64,000 nt of DNA from Faecalicatena contorta (GCF_039521745.1 NZ_BAAACT010000151.1); one strand, 5' to 3'. Shown: positions 1-8,038, numbered from the stretch's first letter. The notes: generated by a model from the sequence alone, not told the origin. Made by a program: numbers and translations.

Positions 1-13
1 GTTTAACATTTGG

Positions 14-59
14 ACTTACCTATGTCCTGAAACTTTTTACTTACCTATGTCCTGAAACT
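14..59. repeat. Two direct copies of a 21-bp sequence
   Basis: A 21-bp sequence (ACTTACCTATG followed by TCCTGAAACT) occurs perfectly at 14-34 and 39-59, a period of 25 bases. It lies just upstream of the first gene at the window edge, so its full extent is not visible. It could be an iteron-like protein-binding array or the repeated terminus of an insertion element; the sequence does not decide. Confidence 0.75.
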
Positions 60-103
60 GGACAGCTTTTCCCTAAACCAAAACAGAAATGGAGGCTCAA
101 CCA

Positions 104-460
104 ATGAAACGACCTTTAGCATACCTGACCGCCGCATGGAGCGGCGAGCCGGATGTTGATATGGAGCTGGCGGCCCACTACTGCCGTCTTGCTTATGAGG
201 CGGGCTTTTCCCCGATCTGCCCGCTCTTGTACCTGCCGCTGTTTTTGAATGACAGCGTTCCCGAGGAACACAAGGCCGGGATTGATATGCGCCGGGATAT
301 GCTGCGGCGCTCCCACACCCTGATCGTCTGCGGCAGCGCTGTGGACGAGGATGTAAAAAATGATATTGCGGTTGCCGGGCGGCTGGGCATTGCGGCGACC
401 ACACTGGAAGGGGTGCTTGCCGTGAAGGGACACGGCACCCCGGGCCATGCCGGACATTAA
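104..460 (+). CDS. DUF7768/DUF4406-like small protein
   Basis: A 118-residue protein beginning MKRPLAYLTAAW. The ATG at 104 is chosen over the in-frame ATG at 89 because a GGAGG at 91-95 lies at ideal distance before 104. The fold looks like the small nucleoside-2-deoxyribosyltransferase-like proteins (DUF4406/DUF7768) common next to DNA methyltransferases in ICEs and phages: a short N-terminal strand, the central line LLYLPLFL, and a motif around DMLRRSHTLIVCG. The stop overlaps the methyltransferase start by 14 bases, indicating translational coupling. The catalytic role is unproven in this family; assignment is by recalled family resemblance. Confidence 0.65.
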   Translation: MKRPLAYLTAAWSGEPDVDMELAAHYCRLAYEAGFSPICPLLYLPLFLNDSVPEEHKAGIDMRRDMLRRSHTLIVCGSAVDEDVKNDIAVAGRLGIAATTLEGVLAVKGHGTPGHAGH

Positions 461-1532
461 GCTGGGGAGCCTTTTTGACGGGATCGGCGTGTTCCCTCTG
501 GCTGCTTCCCGGTGCGGTATCCGTCCGGTATGGGCCAGCGAGATTGAAAAAGCGCCCATCTCCATAACCAAAAGGCACTTTCCCGATATGGCGCATTTGG
601 GAGATATTACGAAGGTGGACGGCGGGAAAATCCCGCCGGTCCATGTGATAACCTTCGGCTCTCCCTGTCAGAACCTTTCTCTGATCGGCAACCGCTCCAG
701 CCTTGCCGGGACAAAATCAAGCCTGTTCTATCAGGCGTTTCGTATCATACAGGAAATGAGGGATGCTACTGATAACCTATATCCAGCTATCGCTGTTTGG
801 GAAAACGTCATGGGAGCGTTTTCTACAAATGACCGGATGGACTTTAGAGCCGTCCTATCCGCCTTCTCGGACACCGAAGTTCCAATGCCTCCTTCGGGAA
901 GATGGGGAAACGCCGGAATGGTGCGAGGGGGAACGCCTGATGTGTGCTGGCGGCTCATGGACGCCCAGTATTGGGCAGGCTCCCGAAGGCTGGCACGAAG
1001 GCAGCGGATTTTCGTCGTGGCGGATTTTGGAGGCAGACGTGCCGCAGACATACTATTTAAGCCCCGTCCAATGCTCCCACTTCCTCCACCTTGCGGAGAG
1101 GGCGGGCGGGCCGCCGCCGAAGGAGATCGAACAGCTTCTTTTGAAACAGGGCGGCAGATACCAATCATCCACCCCTTTCAGTGCTTCCGTATGCGGGGAG
1201 CGGCAAAAAGGCAGGAAGAAACGGCCTTCCGAAACAGCTTCGGATTACCAACTGACCCTTTTCCCACTCTTTTAGCCAGTGATGTAACGCCCTTTGCCTT
1301 CTGGTATGAGGGCGACCCGGAGGGCGGCTGTATCCGTTTTCTGACGGAAACAGAAAGTGAACGGCTGATGGGGCTGCCGGAGGGCTGGACAAAGTACGGG
1401 GCGGACGGCATGGAGATCCGGCCTCTGCAACGCTACAAGGCGCTGGGAAATGCGATTGCCCTCCCTTGCGCCGATTACATTATGGCCGGGATCTATGAGG
1501 TGCTGGCTGACCGGGCCGGAAAGGAGGAATAA
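447..1532 (+). CDS. DNA (cytosine-5-)-methyltransferase
   Basis: A 361-residue C5 cytosine methyltransferase that transfers methyl from S-adenosylmethionine to DNA cytosine, probably protecting the element from host restriction. Motif I is LFDGIGVFP near residues 9-17, the catalytic motif IV is GSPCQNLS at 71-78 (nucleophile Cys74), motif VI is ENV at 119-121, and motif X is RYKALGNAIALPC near the C terminus. Target-recognition sequence between motifs VIII and IX is short. No restriction endonuclease is adjacent, so it looks like an orphan enzyme grouped with ArdA as an anti-restriction block. A second open frame (763-1275) runs through the middle of this gene and appears to be coding too. 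Start is the ATG overlapping the upstream gene. Confidence 0.9.
   Translation: MPDIKLGSLFDGIGVFPLAASRCGIRPVWASEIEKAPISITKRHFPDMAHLGDITKVDGGKIPPVHVITFGSPCQNLSLIGNRSSLAGTKSSLFYQAFRIIQEMRDATDNLYPAIAVWENVMGAFSTNDRMDFRAVLSAFSDTEVPMPPSGRWGNAGMVRGGTPDVCWRLMDAQYWAGSRRLARRQRIFVVADFGGRRAADILFKPRPMLPLPPPCGEGGRAAAEGDRTASFETGRQIPIIHPFQCFRMRGAAKRQEETAFRNSFGLPTDPFPTLLASDVTPFAFWYEGDPEGGCIRFLTETESERLMGLPEGWTKYGADGMEIRPLQRYKALGNAIALPCADYIMAGIYEVLADRAGKEE
763..1275 (+). CDS. Overlapping +1-frame protein inside the methyltransferase gene
   Basis: A 170-codon open frame wholly inside the methyltransferase gene on the same strand. Its protein contains TYIQLSLFGK near the N terminus and YYLSPVQCSHFLHLAERAG further on, followed by a KEIEQLLLKQ segment. 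From memory, proteins with the same TYIQLSLFGK...YYLSPxAC...ILxRAxxRGK layout are predicted repeatedly in phages and ICEs of Firmicutes beside or within this methyltransferase class, so this is probably a genuine overlapping gene rather than a shadow. Function unknown; a regulator or partner of the methyltransferase is only a guess. The Shine-Dalgarno (AGGAAATGAGGG) is modest and the start could lie elsewhere. Confidence 0.5.
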   Translation: MLLITYIQLSLFGKTSWERFLQMTGWTLEPSYPPSRTPKFQCLLREDGETPEWCEGERLMCAGGSWTPSIGQAPEGWHEGSGFSSWRILEADVPQTYYLSPVQCSHFLHLAERAGGPPPKEIEQLLLKQGGRYQSSTPFSASVCGERQKGRKKRPSETASDYQLTLFPLF

Positions 1533-1536
1533 GCCC

Positions 1537-2250
1537 ATGTTTGAAGCCTATATAACCAATACAGCCCTGTACCCCTTAATGGGGATCGAGGTAGGGACAA
1601 CGGTACATTTCCCCACGACGACACAGGAGTTGCAGGCCGCCCTTGCCAAAATCGGGATAGACGGGAAACGGTACAGCGAAGTGTTCTTTACCAGCTTTGA
1701 CAGCGATGTGCTGGGGCTCTACGATCATCTCTACGAATGTGAGAACATCGACGAGCTGAACGAGCTGGGCCACGCTCTGCTGGAAGTACGGGATAAGGGC
1801 GGACTGGAAACCTTTGAAGCCGCTCTTATCTTGGGAAACCACACACGGAGCGTGAAGGATTTGATAAACCTGACGCAGAACCTTGACCTTTACCGCTTTT
1901 ACCCGGATATTTCTGATGATGAAGGGCTGGGCCGTCTTTACGCCGACGAGCTTGGGACTATCGACATACCGGAGCACATTCAGAACTACTTCGATTATGA
2001 GGCATACGGGCGGGATGTGCGTATCAACGAGGGCGGCGTATTCGCTCCCGGTGGGTACGTGTCGGCAGTCCCGGAGGGCTTCAAGGAGTATTACCACGGG
2101 CCGCAGGACATCCTGCCGGAACACCGGATATTTGCCTATCCTGAAAAGGCCGAGCCTGTCCACTCCATTCTCGCTGCACTCAAACGGTTTCAAGAAGCCC
2201 CGCCCGCTCCGAAAAAGGACAAGGCGGGGTCTTCCCATGAAGAACGGTAA
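1537..2250 (+). CDS. ardA: Antirestriction protein ArdA
   Basis: A 237-residue acidic protein starting MFEAYITNTALY, the usual ArdA N terminus. ArdA proteins mimic B-form DNA and inhibit type I restriction-modification enzymes during entry of conjugative elements. Many Asp and Glu residues are spread along the chain (for example FYPDISDDEGLGRLYADELG), as expected for a DNA mimic, with an ArdA-like IPEHIQNYFDYEAYGRD segment. AAGGAGGA at 1521-1528 selects the ATG at 1537; the longer open frame upstream from 1450 is ignored because it runs back into the methyltransferase. The first palindromic repeat follows the stop after two bases. Confidence 0.92.
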   Translation: MFEAYITNTALYPLMGIEVGTTVHFPTTTQELQAALAKIGIDGKRYSEVFFTSFDSDVLGLYDHLYECENIDELNELGHALLEVRDKGGLETFEAALILGNHTRSVKDLINLTQNLDLYRFYPDISDDEGLGRLYADELGTIDIPEHIQNYFDYEAYGRDVRINEGGVFAPGGYVSAVPEGFKEYYHGPQDILPEHRIFAYPEKAEPVHSILAALKRFQEAPPAPKKDKAGSSHEER

Positions 2251-2252
2251 GA

Positions 2253-2275
2253 CTTCGGGCCAGCATGGCCCGAAG
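2253..2275. repeat. ICE palindrome copy 1
   Basis: A perfect copy of the 23-bp palindrome: arm CTTCGGGCCA, 3-nt centre gca, arm TGGCCCGAAG. It lies between the ardA stop and the next Shine-Dalgarno. Confidence 0.95.
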
Positions 2276-2276
2276 C

Positions 2277-3314
2277 ATGAAGGAGGTGCATACCATCAAC
2301 TATTACCCTATCAATGAAGGGGCCGCCCGTCGGGCAAAGGAAATGAACAGCTTTTCCGATTACAAGGAAGGGAGCGCAACGGCGGAATACCGGGCAATGG
2401 TGGACAAGGCCGCCGCCATAGCGGAACAGCAGAAATCCCGGGTGGACCCCATGTACCATGAGAAGATCGACCATCTGCTGGACACCTACGCCCGCAAGCT
2501 GGCCGAAAACATGAACCAGGGCTTTGCCATTGACGCAAGGGTTCCCTCTGTGATGATCGCCGGACCTGCCAATTTCCCGGTGGGAAAAAAGGAAAAGCAA
2601 AACCGGGCTCGGGACAGCAACATGGAGGAATGGCGGTATATTCAAGGGCTTCTGGATAAGATACGCAGTACCGGCATGGGCGGGATCAGCGCCGATGACC
2701 CGGCGGCCATTGAAAAGCTCCAGAAGAAGCTGGACGGGCTGGAACGCTCCCAGCTCATTATGAAGGAGGTCAACGCCTATTACCGCAAGCATGGCAAGCT
2801 GGATGGCTGTGCGCTGCTGTCTCCGGACCAGATTGAAAAGCTGAAAGCAAGCATGGCGTCAAGCTGGCGGAGCGACCCGAGGCCCTTTGAAAGCTACCAG
2901 CTTACTAACAACAATGCGGAGATCCGCCGGGTAAAGGCCCGTATCGAACAGCTTTCCAAACAGGCACAGCAGGAATTTTCCGGCTGGGAGTTCGATGGGG
3001 GCCGTGTGGAAATGAACCGGGAGGACAACCGCTTGCAGGTGTTCTTTGACGGAAAGCCTGACGCGGACACCCGAGCCGAGCTGAAAAGCAGCGGTTTCCG
3101 CTGGGCTCCCAGCGCGGGAGCATGGCAGAGGCAGCTCACGGACAACGCCATCCGGGCGGCTGACCGCTTGGAATGTATCAAGCCGCTGTCCGGCGAAAAG
3201 CCTTCCCAGCTTCAAAAGAAGCCCTCTATCTTGCAGACCATGCGGGAACAGGGCGAAAAAGTCCAGACGGAGCCGGAAAAGAAAGCTCCGTCCGGCAGGG
3301 ATGCCGAGCGGTAA
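2277..3314 (+). CDS. Conserved ICE protein with C-terminal single-strand-DNA-metabolism-like segment
   Basis: A conserved but uncharacterised protein of Tn1549-like ICEs, about 345 residues. It is largely helical (long charged stretches such as IEKLQKKLDGLERSQ), with FESYQLTNNNAEIRRVKARIEQL in its second half split by a predicted coiled coil, and a C-terminal region ELKSSGFRWAPSAGAWQRQL that resembles a motif seen in many ICE and plasmid proteins. Start is uncertain: the ATG at 2277 overlaps the AGGAGGTG Shine-Dalgarno at 2281-2288, which is unusual; the codon ideally spaced behind that site is ATC at 2295. Function is not known; its place between ArdA and the coupling-protein genes suggests early expression or DNA processing (inference). 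Confidence 0.75.
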   Translation: MKEVHTINYYPINEGAARRAKEMNSFSDYKEGSATAEYRAMVDKAAAIAEQQKSRVDPMYHEKIDHLLDTYARKLAENMNQGFAIDARVPSVMIAGPANFPVGKKEKQNRARDSNMEEWRYIQGLLDKIRSTGMGGISADDPAAIEKLQKKLDGLERSQLIMKEVNAYYRKHGKLDGCALLSPDQIEKLKASMASSWRSDPRPFESYQLTNNNAEIRRVKARIEQLSKQAQQEFSGWEFDGGRVEMNREDNRLQVFFDGKPDADTRAELKSSGFRWAPSAGAWQRQLTDNAIRAADRLECIKPLSGEKPSQLQKKPSILQTMREQGEKVQTEPEKKAPSGRDAER

Positions 3315-3315
3315 G

Positions 3316-3338
3316 CCTCGGGCCACATTGGCCCGAGG
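3316..3338. repeat. ICE palindrome copy 2
   Basis: Arms CCTCGGGCCA and TGGCCCGAGG around cat. Both arms differ from consensus at the second position from the outside (T to C, A to G), so base pairing is kept; this is the only fully compensated variant. Confidence 0.95.
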
Positions 3339-3405
3339 TTTTCTGTTCCCCGAGACTGTACGGGGGCCTCCCGGATAACGGGGACCCCGATGGAAAGGAG
3401 GTTTT

Positions 3406-3876
3406 ATGCAGGAAGAAGTAAATCAAAAAACGGTTGCCCTTTCGATCAGGACAACAAAGCTCACGGGAAAGGTGCTGGCTGCCGCACTTGGAAAGGTGGC
3501 GCGGGCGGTGCAAAAGCACCACCGGAAGGCGCTGACCCCGCAGGGACGCCAGAGCGTGAAAAAGCTGATGAACCACTATGGCGGCAAAAGTGCCATGCCC
3601 TATGTGGGAGCTCCAAAGGATTTTGACCGGATCGCGAAGGAGTTCCATGTGGACTACGCTTTCCATAAAGTGAGCCCCGGTCATTACCTGCTGTTCTTCA
3701 AAGCCAATCAGGCAGACGCTATCACGGCGGCCTTCCAGAAGTACAGCGCAAAGGTGCTGAACAAAGAGCAGGACAAGGCTTCCATCCTCGGCCAGCTTCG
3801 GAAATTCACGGAGCAGATCAGGACACAGGCAAAGGAAAAGCAGCGAACCAGAGAGGCGGTGAAGGACGGACGTTGA
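3406..3876 (+). CDS. PcfB family protein (DUF3801)
   Basis: A 156-residue protein of the PcfB/DUF3801 family, an accessory relaxosome or coupling-protein partner first named from pCF10-type transfer systems. Visible are the N-terminal QKTVALSIRTTKLTGKVLAAAL segment in two parts and a central GKSAMPYVGAPKDF, followed by a basic helical tail rich in Lys and Arg. AAAGGAGG at 3394-3401 precedes the ATG. The stop overlaps the TTG start of the coupling protein, so the two are translationally coupled, as in related ICEs. Confidence 0.85.
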   Translation: MQEEVNQKTVALSIRTTKLTGKVLAAALGKVARAVQKHHRKALTPQGRQSVKKLMNHYGGKSAMPYVGAPKDFDRIAKEFHVDYAFHKVSPGHYLLFFKANQADAITAAFQKYSAKVLNKEQDKASILGQLRKFTEQIRTQAKEKQRTREAVKDGR

Positions 3877-5696
3877 GTGACAAGATCAGAAAATATGTGC
3901 TCCCAAACCTGCCGTACCTCTTTGTGTTCTGGTTCTTCTCCAAAATCGGGACGGCCTACCGGATCGCCCCCGGCACAGACTTCGGGACAAAGCTCATGGG
4001 GATGCTCGATACCTTCCCCAAAGCCTTTGAAACCTACTGGCCGGGGCTGGGAGGTATTGACCTGCTGGTGGGCCTTGCCGGTGCGGCTGGGGTGTATCTG
4101 CTGATACAGTCAAAGATCAGGCAGGCGAAAAAATTCCGGCGGGATGCGGAGTACGGCACCGCCCGCTTTGGAACAAAGGAGGATATAAAGCCGTTTGTTG
4201 ACCCTAAATTTCAGAACAATGTCATTCTGACCGGGACGGAGTTCCTTACCATGAACACCCGTCCGAAGATACCCGCCAACGCCCGGAACCTAAACGCCTG
4301 TGTCATAGGCTCGTCCGGCTCGGGAAAGACAAGGTTCTGGCTGACCCCGCAGCTCCTTCAAGCCCATTCCTCGTATGTGGTGGTAGACCCGAAGGGCGGC
4401 ACCCTCGACCAGTGCGGGCGGTTTCTGCAACGGGAGAAATACAGGGTGCGGGTGTTCAACAGTATCGACTTTTCAAAATCCATGCACTACAATCCGCTGG
4501 CCTATATCAAGACGGAAAGCGACGTTTTGAAGTTCGTTACCGCCCTGATCGCCAACACCAAAGGCGACGGTAAGGAGGGCGACGAGTTCTGGACCAAAGC
4601 CGAAACCCTCTTGTACTGTGCCCTTGTGACCTACATCGTCTTTGAGGGGCCGGAGGAAGAACGCAATATGAATACGCTGGTGGAAATGATAAACAGCATG
4701 GAAGTCCGGGAGGATGACGAAACCTTCAAGAATGCGGTGGACTATATGTTTGACGGGCTGGAACGCCGCAGTCCCCAGCACTTCGCCGTGAGGCAGTATA
4801 AAAAATACAAGCTGGCCAGCGGCAAGACAGCCAAAAGCATTTTGATTTCCTGCGGTGCAAGACTGGCTCCCTTTGACATTCCCCAGCTTCGGGAGATCAT
4901 GTCTTATGACGAACTGGAGCTGGATAAGCTGGGGGATGAAAAATCGGCGCTGTTCTTTCTTATCAGTGACACGGACACCACCTACAACTTTTTGGTTGCC
5001 CTTGCTTTTTCGCAGATGTTCAACCTTCTGTGTGAACGGGCTGACAATACTTATGGCGGACGTCTGCCCTACCATGTGCGGGTGCTGTGGGACGAGGCTG
5101 CCAATACCGGACAGGTGCCGGGGCTGGAAAAGATCGTGGCCGTCATCCGCTCCCGGGAGATCAGCCTGACTCTCTTTTATCAGGCTATGAGCCAGTGCAA
5201 GGCATTGTACAAAGACCATTCCGAAACCATCATGGGCAACATGGACAGTATCGTGTTCCTCGGAGGCCGGGAGGCTTCCACCCTAAAGGATATTTCGGAA
5301 AACTGGCTGGGCAAGGCCACCATCTCTATGCAGACCGAGGGCCGAAGCCGGGGTCAGTCTGAAAGTTACAGCCAGAACATGCAGCGGCTTGGCCGGGAGC
5401 TGATGACCACCAGCGAGATCACCACTATGCCCGGGGATAAATGTATCTTGCAGCTTCGGGGGCTCCCGCCCTTCCTGTCCCCGAAGTATGACTTGAAAAA
5501 GCACCCGAATTACAAGTACACAGCCGAATTTGATAAAAAGAAAAACGCCTTCCGCTTGGAAAGCCTGTTCCGCCACCGGCCATTGAGACTAAAGCCGGAG
5601 GACGAATACACGGTGTACGAAGTGGACGGCTCCGACACGGACGAAGAAGCTGACCTGTTGAATTTCGATGATCTGGACAGCGACGAGTTTGTGTAA
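3873..5696 (+). CDS. Type IV coupling protein (VirD4/TraG family)
   Basis: A 607-residue membrane ATPase that brings the relaxase-DNA complex to the conjugation channel. Two hydrophobic segments near residues 12-24 and 62-79 anchor it; Walker A is GSSGSGKT at about 146-153 and Walker B is VLWDEAANTG near 402-411, followed by the SREISLTLFYQAMSQ segment typical of the family. The C terminus is acidic (DGSDTDEEADLLNFDDLDSD), common for coupling proteins that bind cargo. Start is TTG at 3873, overlapping the TGA of PcfB, with GAAGGACGGA upstream as ribosome binding site. Copy 3 of the palindrome begins directly after the stop. Confidence 0.95.
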   Translation: MSDKIRKYVLPNLPYLFVFWFFSKIGTAYRIAPGTDFGTKLMGMLDTFPKAFETYWPGLGGIDLLVGLAGAAGVYLLIQSKIRQAKKFRRDAEYGTARFGTKEDIKPFVDPKFQNNVILTGTEFLTMNTRPKIPANARNLNACVIGSSGSGKTRFWLTPQLLQAHSSYVVVDPKGGTLDQCGRFLQREKYRVRVFNSIDFSKSMHYNPLAYIKTESDVLKFVTALIANTKGDGKEGDEFWTKAETLLYCALVTYIVFEGPEEERNMNTLVEMINSMEVREDDETFKNAVDYMFDGLERRSPQHFAVRQYKKYKLASGKTAKSILISCGARLAPFDIPQLREIMSYDELELDKLGDEKSALFFLISDTDTTYNFLVALAFSQMFNLLCERADNTYGGRLPYHVRVLWDEAANTGQVPGLEKIVAVIRSREISLTLFYQAMSQCKALYKDHSETIMGNMDSIVFLGGREASTLKDISENWLGKATISMQTEGRSRGQSESYSQNMQRLGRELMTTSEITTMPGDKCILQLRGLPPFLSPKYDLKKHPNYKYTAEFDKKKNAFRLESLFRHRPLRLKPEDEYTVYEVDGSDTDEEADLLNFDDLDSDEFV

Positions 5697-5719
5697 CTTC
5701 GGGCCATGATGACCCGAAG
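5697..5719. repeat. ICE palindrome copy 3
   Basis: Arms CTTCGGGCCA and TGACCCGAAG, centre tga; one G to A change in the right arm. It abuts the coupling-protein stop codon with no gap. Confidence 0.93.
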
Positions 5720-5785
5720 CGCCGCCGATATGGGCGGCTTTTTTTGTACCCAAAACCATCAAACAAACAAAATGGAGGAACGTAT

Positions 5786-6001
5786 ATGGAATTTTTCAAT
5801 CAGGCAATCGACATTCTTAAAATTCTGGTCATGGCTCTTGGCGCCGGTCTGGCGGTGTGGGGTGTCATCAACCTTCTGGAAGGTTACGGGTCGGACAACC
5901 CTGCGGCAAAATCACAGGGCATTAAGCAGCTCATGGCTGGCGGCGGTGTCGTTCTGATCGGCCTTCAGCTTATCCCTCTGCTGTCCGGTCTGTTCAGCTA
6001 A
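5786..6001 (+). CDS. Maff2 family small membrane protein
   Basis: A 71-residue membrane protein of the Maff2 family, seen in almost every Tn1549-like ICE between the coupling protein and the TrbL-like channel protein. Two hydrophobic helices (ILVMALGAGLAVWGVINLL and GGGVVLIGLQLIPLLSGLF) flank a short loop with GYGSDNPAAKSQGIKQLM. Size and topology resemble VirB2-type pilins, but that equivalence is an inference. GGAGG at 5772-5776 selects the ATG at 5786; the open frame begins earlier but without a ribosome binding site. Confidence 0.88.
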   Translation: MEFFNQAIDILKILVMALGAGLAVWGVINLLEGYGSDNPAAKSQGIKQLMAGGGVVLIGLQLIPLLSGLFS

Positions 6002-6042
6002 GTGTCACCCGTTGTCCCTTTTTCCAGAAAAGGAGCTGATGT

Positions 6043-6909
6043 ATGGACTTTATCATCGACGCAATCGTTGAATGGCTGAAAGGTCTGCTCGTCGATGGTA
6101 TCATGGGAAATCTGGACGGCCTTTTCGATAACGTCAATCAGAGCGTTGGCGAGATCGCCACACAGGTAGGCACGACCCCGGCGGACTGGAACGCCGGGGT
6201 CTTTTCCATGATACGACAGATCTCTGAAACTGCCATCCTGCCAATCGCCGGGGTCATCCTCACTTTTGTAATGACTTATGAGCTGATACAGATGCTCATA
6301 GAACGCAACAACCTCCATGAAGTTGACACATGGATGTTTTTTAAGTGGGTGTTCAAAACCTTTGTGGCTGTGATGATCCTGACGAATACCTTTAATATCG
6401 TGCTGGCGGTCTTTGATGTGAGCCAGCATGTGATACAGCAGTCAGCGGGCATTATCCAGAACGGGACAGAGATCACGCCGGATGTGCTGGACAGTCTGCG
6501 GACAGAGCTTGAGACGATGGAGTTAGGCCCTCTGTTCGGACTCTGGCTCCAGTCCTTCCTGATCCAGCTTACCATGATTGCCTTAAACATCGTGATCTTC
6601 GTCATCGTATATGGCCGTATGATTGAAATTTATTTACTCACAAGTTTAGCGCCTATCCCGTTTGCCACAGTCCCCAACAGGGAAACCGGACACATGGGGC
6701 AGAACTATTTCCGCTCCCTCTTTGCGGTGGGCTTTCAAGGCCTATTGATCTTAGTCTGTGTCGCCATCTATGCGGTGCTGATCCAGAGTATCGCCACCGA
6801 CGGCGACCCCATCGGGGCGATCTGGGGCTGCGTGGGATATACGGTGCTGCTGTGTTTTACCTTATTCAAAACAGGCAGTCTTGCAAAATCCATCTTCGGC
6901 TGCCATTAA
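6043..6909 (+). CDS. Conjugation channel membrane protein, VirB6/TrbL-like
   Basis: A 288-residue polytopic membrane protein corresponding to the TrbL/VirB6-like component (CD0411 type) of Gram-positive conjugation machines. An amphipathic N terminus (MDFIIDAIVEWLKGLLVDGI) is followed by at least five membrane segments, around residues 65-85, 105-125, 175-200, 220-245 and 260-280. A conserved polar stretch, APIPFATVPNRETGHMGQNY, lies between two of them. AAGGAG precedes the ATG. Its neighbours Maff2 and VirB4 support a role in the translocation channel. Confidence 0.88.
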   Translation: MDFIIDAIVEWLKGLLVDGIMGNLDGLFDNVNQSVGEIATQVGTTPADWNAGVFSMIRQISETAILPIAGVILTFVMTYELIQMLIERNNLHEVDTWMFFKWVFKTFVAVMILTNTFNIVLAVFDVSQHVIQQSAGIIQNGTEITPDVLDSLRTELETMELGPLFGLWLQSFLIQLTMIALNIVIFVIVYGRMIEIYLLTSLAPIPFATVPNRETGHMGQNYFRSLFAVGFQGLLILVCVAIYAVLIQSIATDGDPIGAIWGCVGYTVLLCFTLFKTGSLAKSIFGCH

Positions 6910-6913
6910 GAGA

Positions 6914-6936
6914 CTTCGGTCCATGCTGACCCGAAG
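6914..6936. repeat. ICE palindrome copy 4
   Basis: Arms CTTCGGTCCA and TGACCCGAAG, centre tgc; the inner stem has two mismatches, so this is one of the weaker copies. It lies four bases after the stop of the TrbL-like gene. Confidence 0.88.
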
Positions 6937-6952
6937 CGGAAAGGAGAAATCC

Positions 6953-7375
6953 ATGCAGGAAAAAACTGCGGGCGGAACACCAGCCGCCCCTATAAAGCTG
7001 GATGTAAGCGTGCGGGTCATCGAACCTGTGAAAAACCTCATGGGCTTTGCCAGTGTGAAATTCAATGACTGCTTTGTGGTGGAGAATCTGAAAATCGTAC
7101 AGGGCAGCAAGGGGCTCTTTCTTGGGATGCCCAGCCAGCCGGACGGCAAAGGCGGCTACCGGGATATGGCCTACCCTGTCACAAAGGAGTTCCGAGAACA
7201 GCTCAACACCGCTGTTCTACAAGCCTATGAGGCAAAGCTGGAACAGATGGCGGAGCGCGGCTCTGTGGGGCGTGCGTCCATCAGCGACCAGCTCAAAGCC
7301 GGGAAAGCGGCTGCCGAACAGGCAAAGACGGAACGGCCTCCGAAGGAAAAGCCCAGCCGTGGTGCGGAGCGTTGA
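6953..7375 (+). CDS. SpoVG family protein
   Basis: A 140-residue SpoVG-domain protein. SpoVG family members bind nucleic acids and act as site-specific regulators in Firmicutes. The core VSVRVIEPVKNLMGFASVKF then DCFVVENLKIV and GLFLGMPSQPDGKGGYRD is characteristic, including the FLGMPS line; a helical Ala/Lys-rich tail of about 40 residues follows. AAAGGAG before the ATG at 6953 sets the start. In this ICE family SpoVG is routinely embedded among transfer genes and may tune their expression (inference). Confidence 0.92.
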   Translation: MQEKTAGGTPAAPIKLDVSVRVIEPVKNLMGFASVKFNDCFVVENLKIVQGSKGLFLGMPSQPDGKGGYRDMAYPVTKEFREQLNTAVLQAYEAKLEQMAERGSVGRASISDQLKAGKAAAEQAKTERPPKEKPSRGAER

Positions 7376-7398
7376 CTTCGGTCCATGCTGGCCCGAAG
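7376..7398. repeat. ICE palindrome copy 5
   Basis: Arms CTTCGGTCCA and TGGCCCGAAG, centre tgc, one mismatch in the left arm. It starts right after the spoVG-like stop and ends just before AAAGGAGG. Confidence 0.92.
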
Positions 7399-7417
7399 CA
7401 GAAAGGAGGCGGGAACC

Positions 7418-8038
7418 ATGCCACGCAAACGGACGGGCTATGACGCGGCCTGTTATTACGACGGAAAACTGCTGGGCCGCTGTACCAAAGCGGACAGCGA
7501 TGCCTATACCCTGTTGATGAACGCCTGCGGCGGGGAGGCCGCCCGTGTCCTTCGGGAATACGCCTACTTTTCCCCGGAACTTCGCGGCATCTTGGAAAAG
7601 GCGGCGCTCATGCAGGCGGACCGGAGCCGGACGGGCGGAATGTTCCATGCACCGAAAAGCTCCCCGTGGGGCGAGGTGCAGAGCTGTGAAACCCTCTGTC
7701 CAGGGGTGTTTCTGGTATCTACCGCCAGCCACGGCGGAACGATGGTGGCAAATGAGGTGGCCGCCGTCCTCTCCCCAGCGGCGAAAAAGTGCGGCTTCAA
7801 GGATAAGGGCTATATCTGCTATGAGGAGGACGCACAGGAAAGTGTGGTGCTCCGGGAGCTGCTGGACAAAAAACTGTGGAACATCCCTGACCGCATTAAG
7901 GACAAAGGACAGTTTGAAGAAAAACTCAATCAGTCCATCCGGCAGTATCACCCCGAATACTGGCGGGCAAGGCAGAGCGGACGAGAAGCCGTCGAAGCTG
8001 CCCGCAGCACAGCCCCGGCCAAAGAGGCCGCAAGATAA
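7418..8038 (+). CDS. Conserved ICE protein (DUF7007-like)
   Basis: A 206-residue soluble protein starting MPRKRTGYDAACYYDGKLLG. A central segment with STASHGGTMVANEVAAVLSP and then KKCGFKDKGYICYEEDAQE matches a conserved protein found at this place in Tn1549-like ICEs; I recall it being labelled DUF7007. The His and acidic residues could be a metal site, but no catalytic function is established. AAAGGAGG at 7402-7409 selects the ATG. It sits between spoVG and prgI genes, with palindromes on both sides. Confidence 0.75.
   Translation: MPRKRTGYDAACYYDGKLLGRCTKADSDAYTLLMNACGGEAARVLREYAYFSPELRGILEKAALMQADRSRTGGMFHAPKSSPWGEVQSCETLCPGVFLVSTASHGGTMVANEVAAVLSPAAKKCGFKDKGYICYEEDAQESVVLRELLDKKLWNIPDRIKDKGQFEEKLNQSIRQYHPEYWRARQSGREAVEAARSTAPAKEAAR

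Noticed and set aside
45..644. Long antisense open frames over the first genes
   Set aside because: They lie opposite well-supported genes with ribosome binding sites, show no recognisable domains, and arise from high GC content.
3873..5696. Alternate-frame and antisense ORFs within the coupling protein (for example 4473-5219)
   Set aside because: No family resemblance, no ribosome binding site, and the host frame carries Walker motifs throughout.
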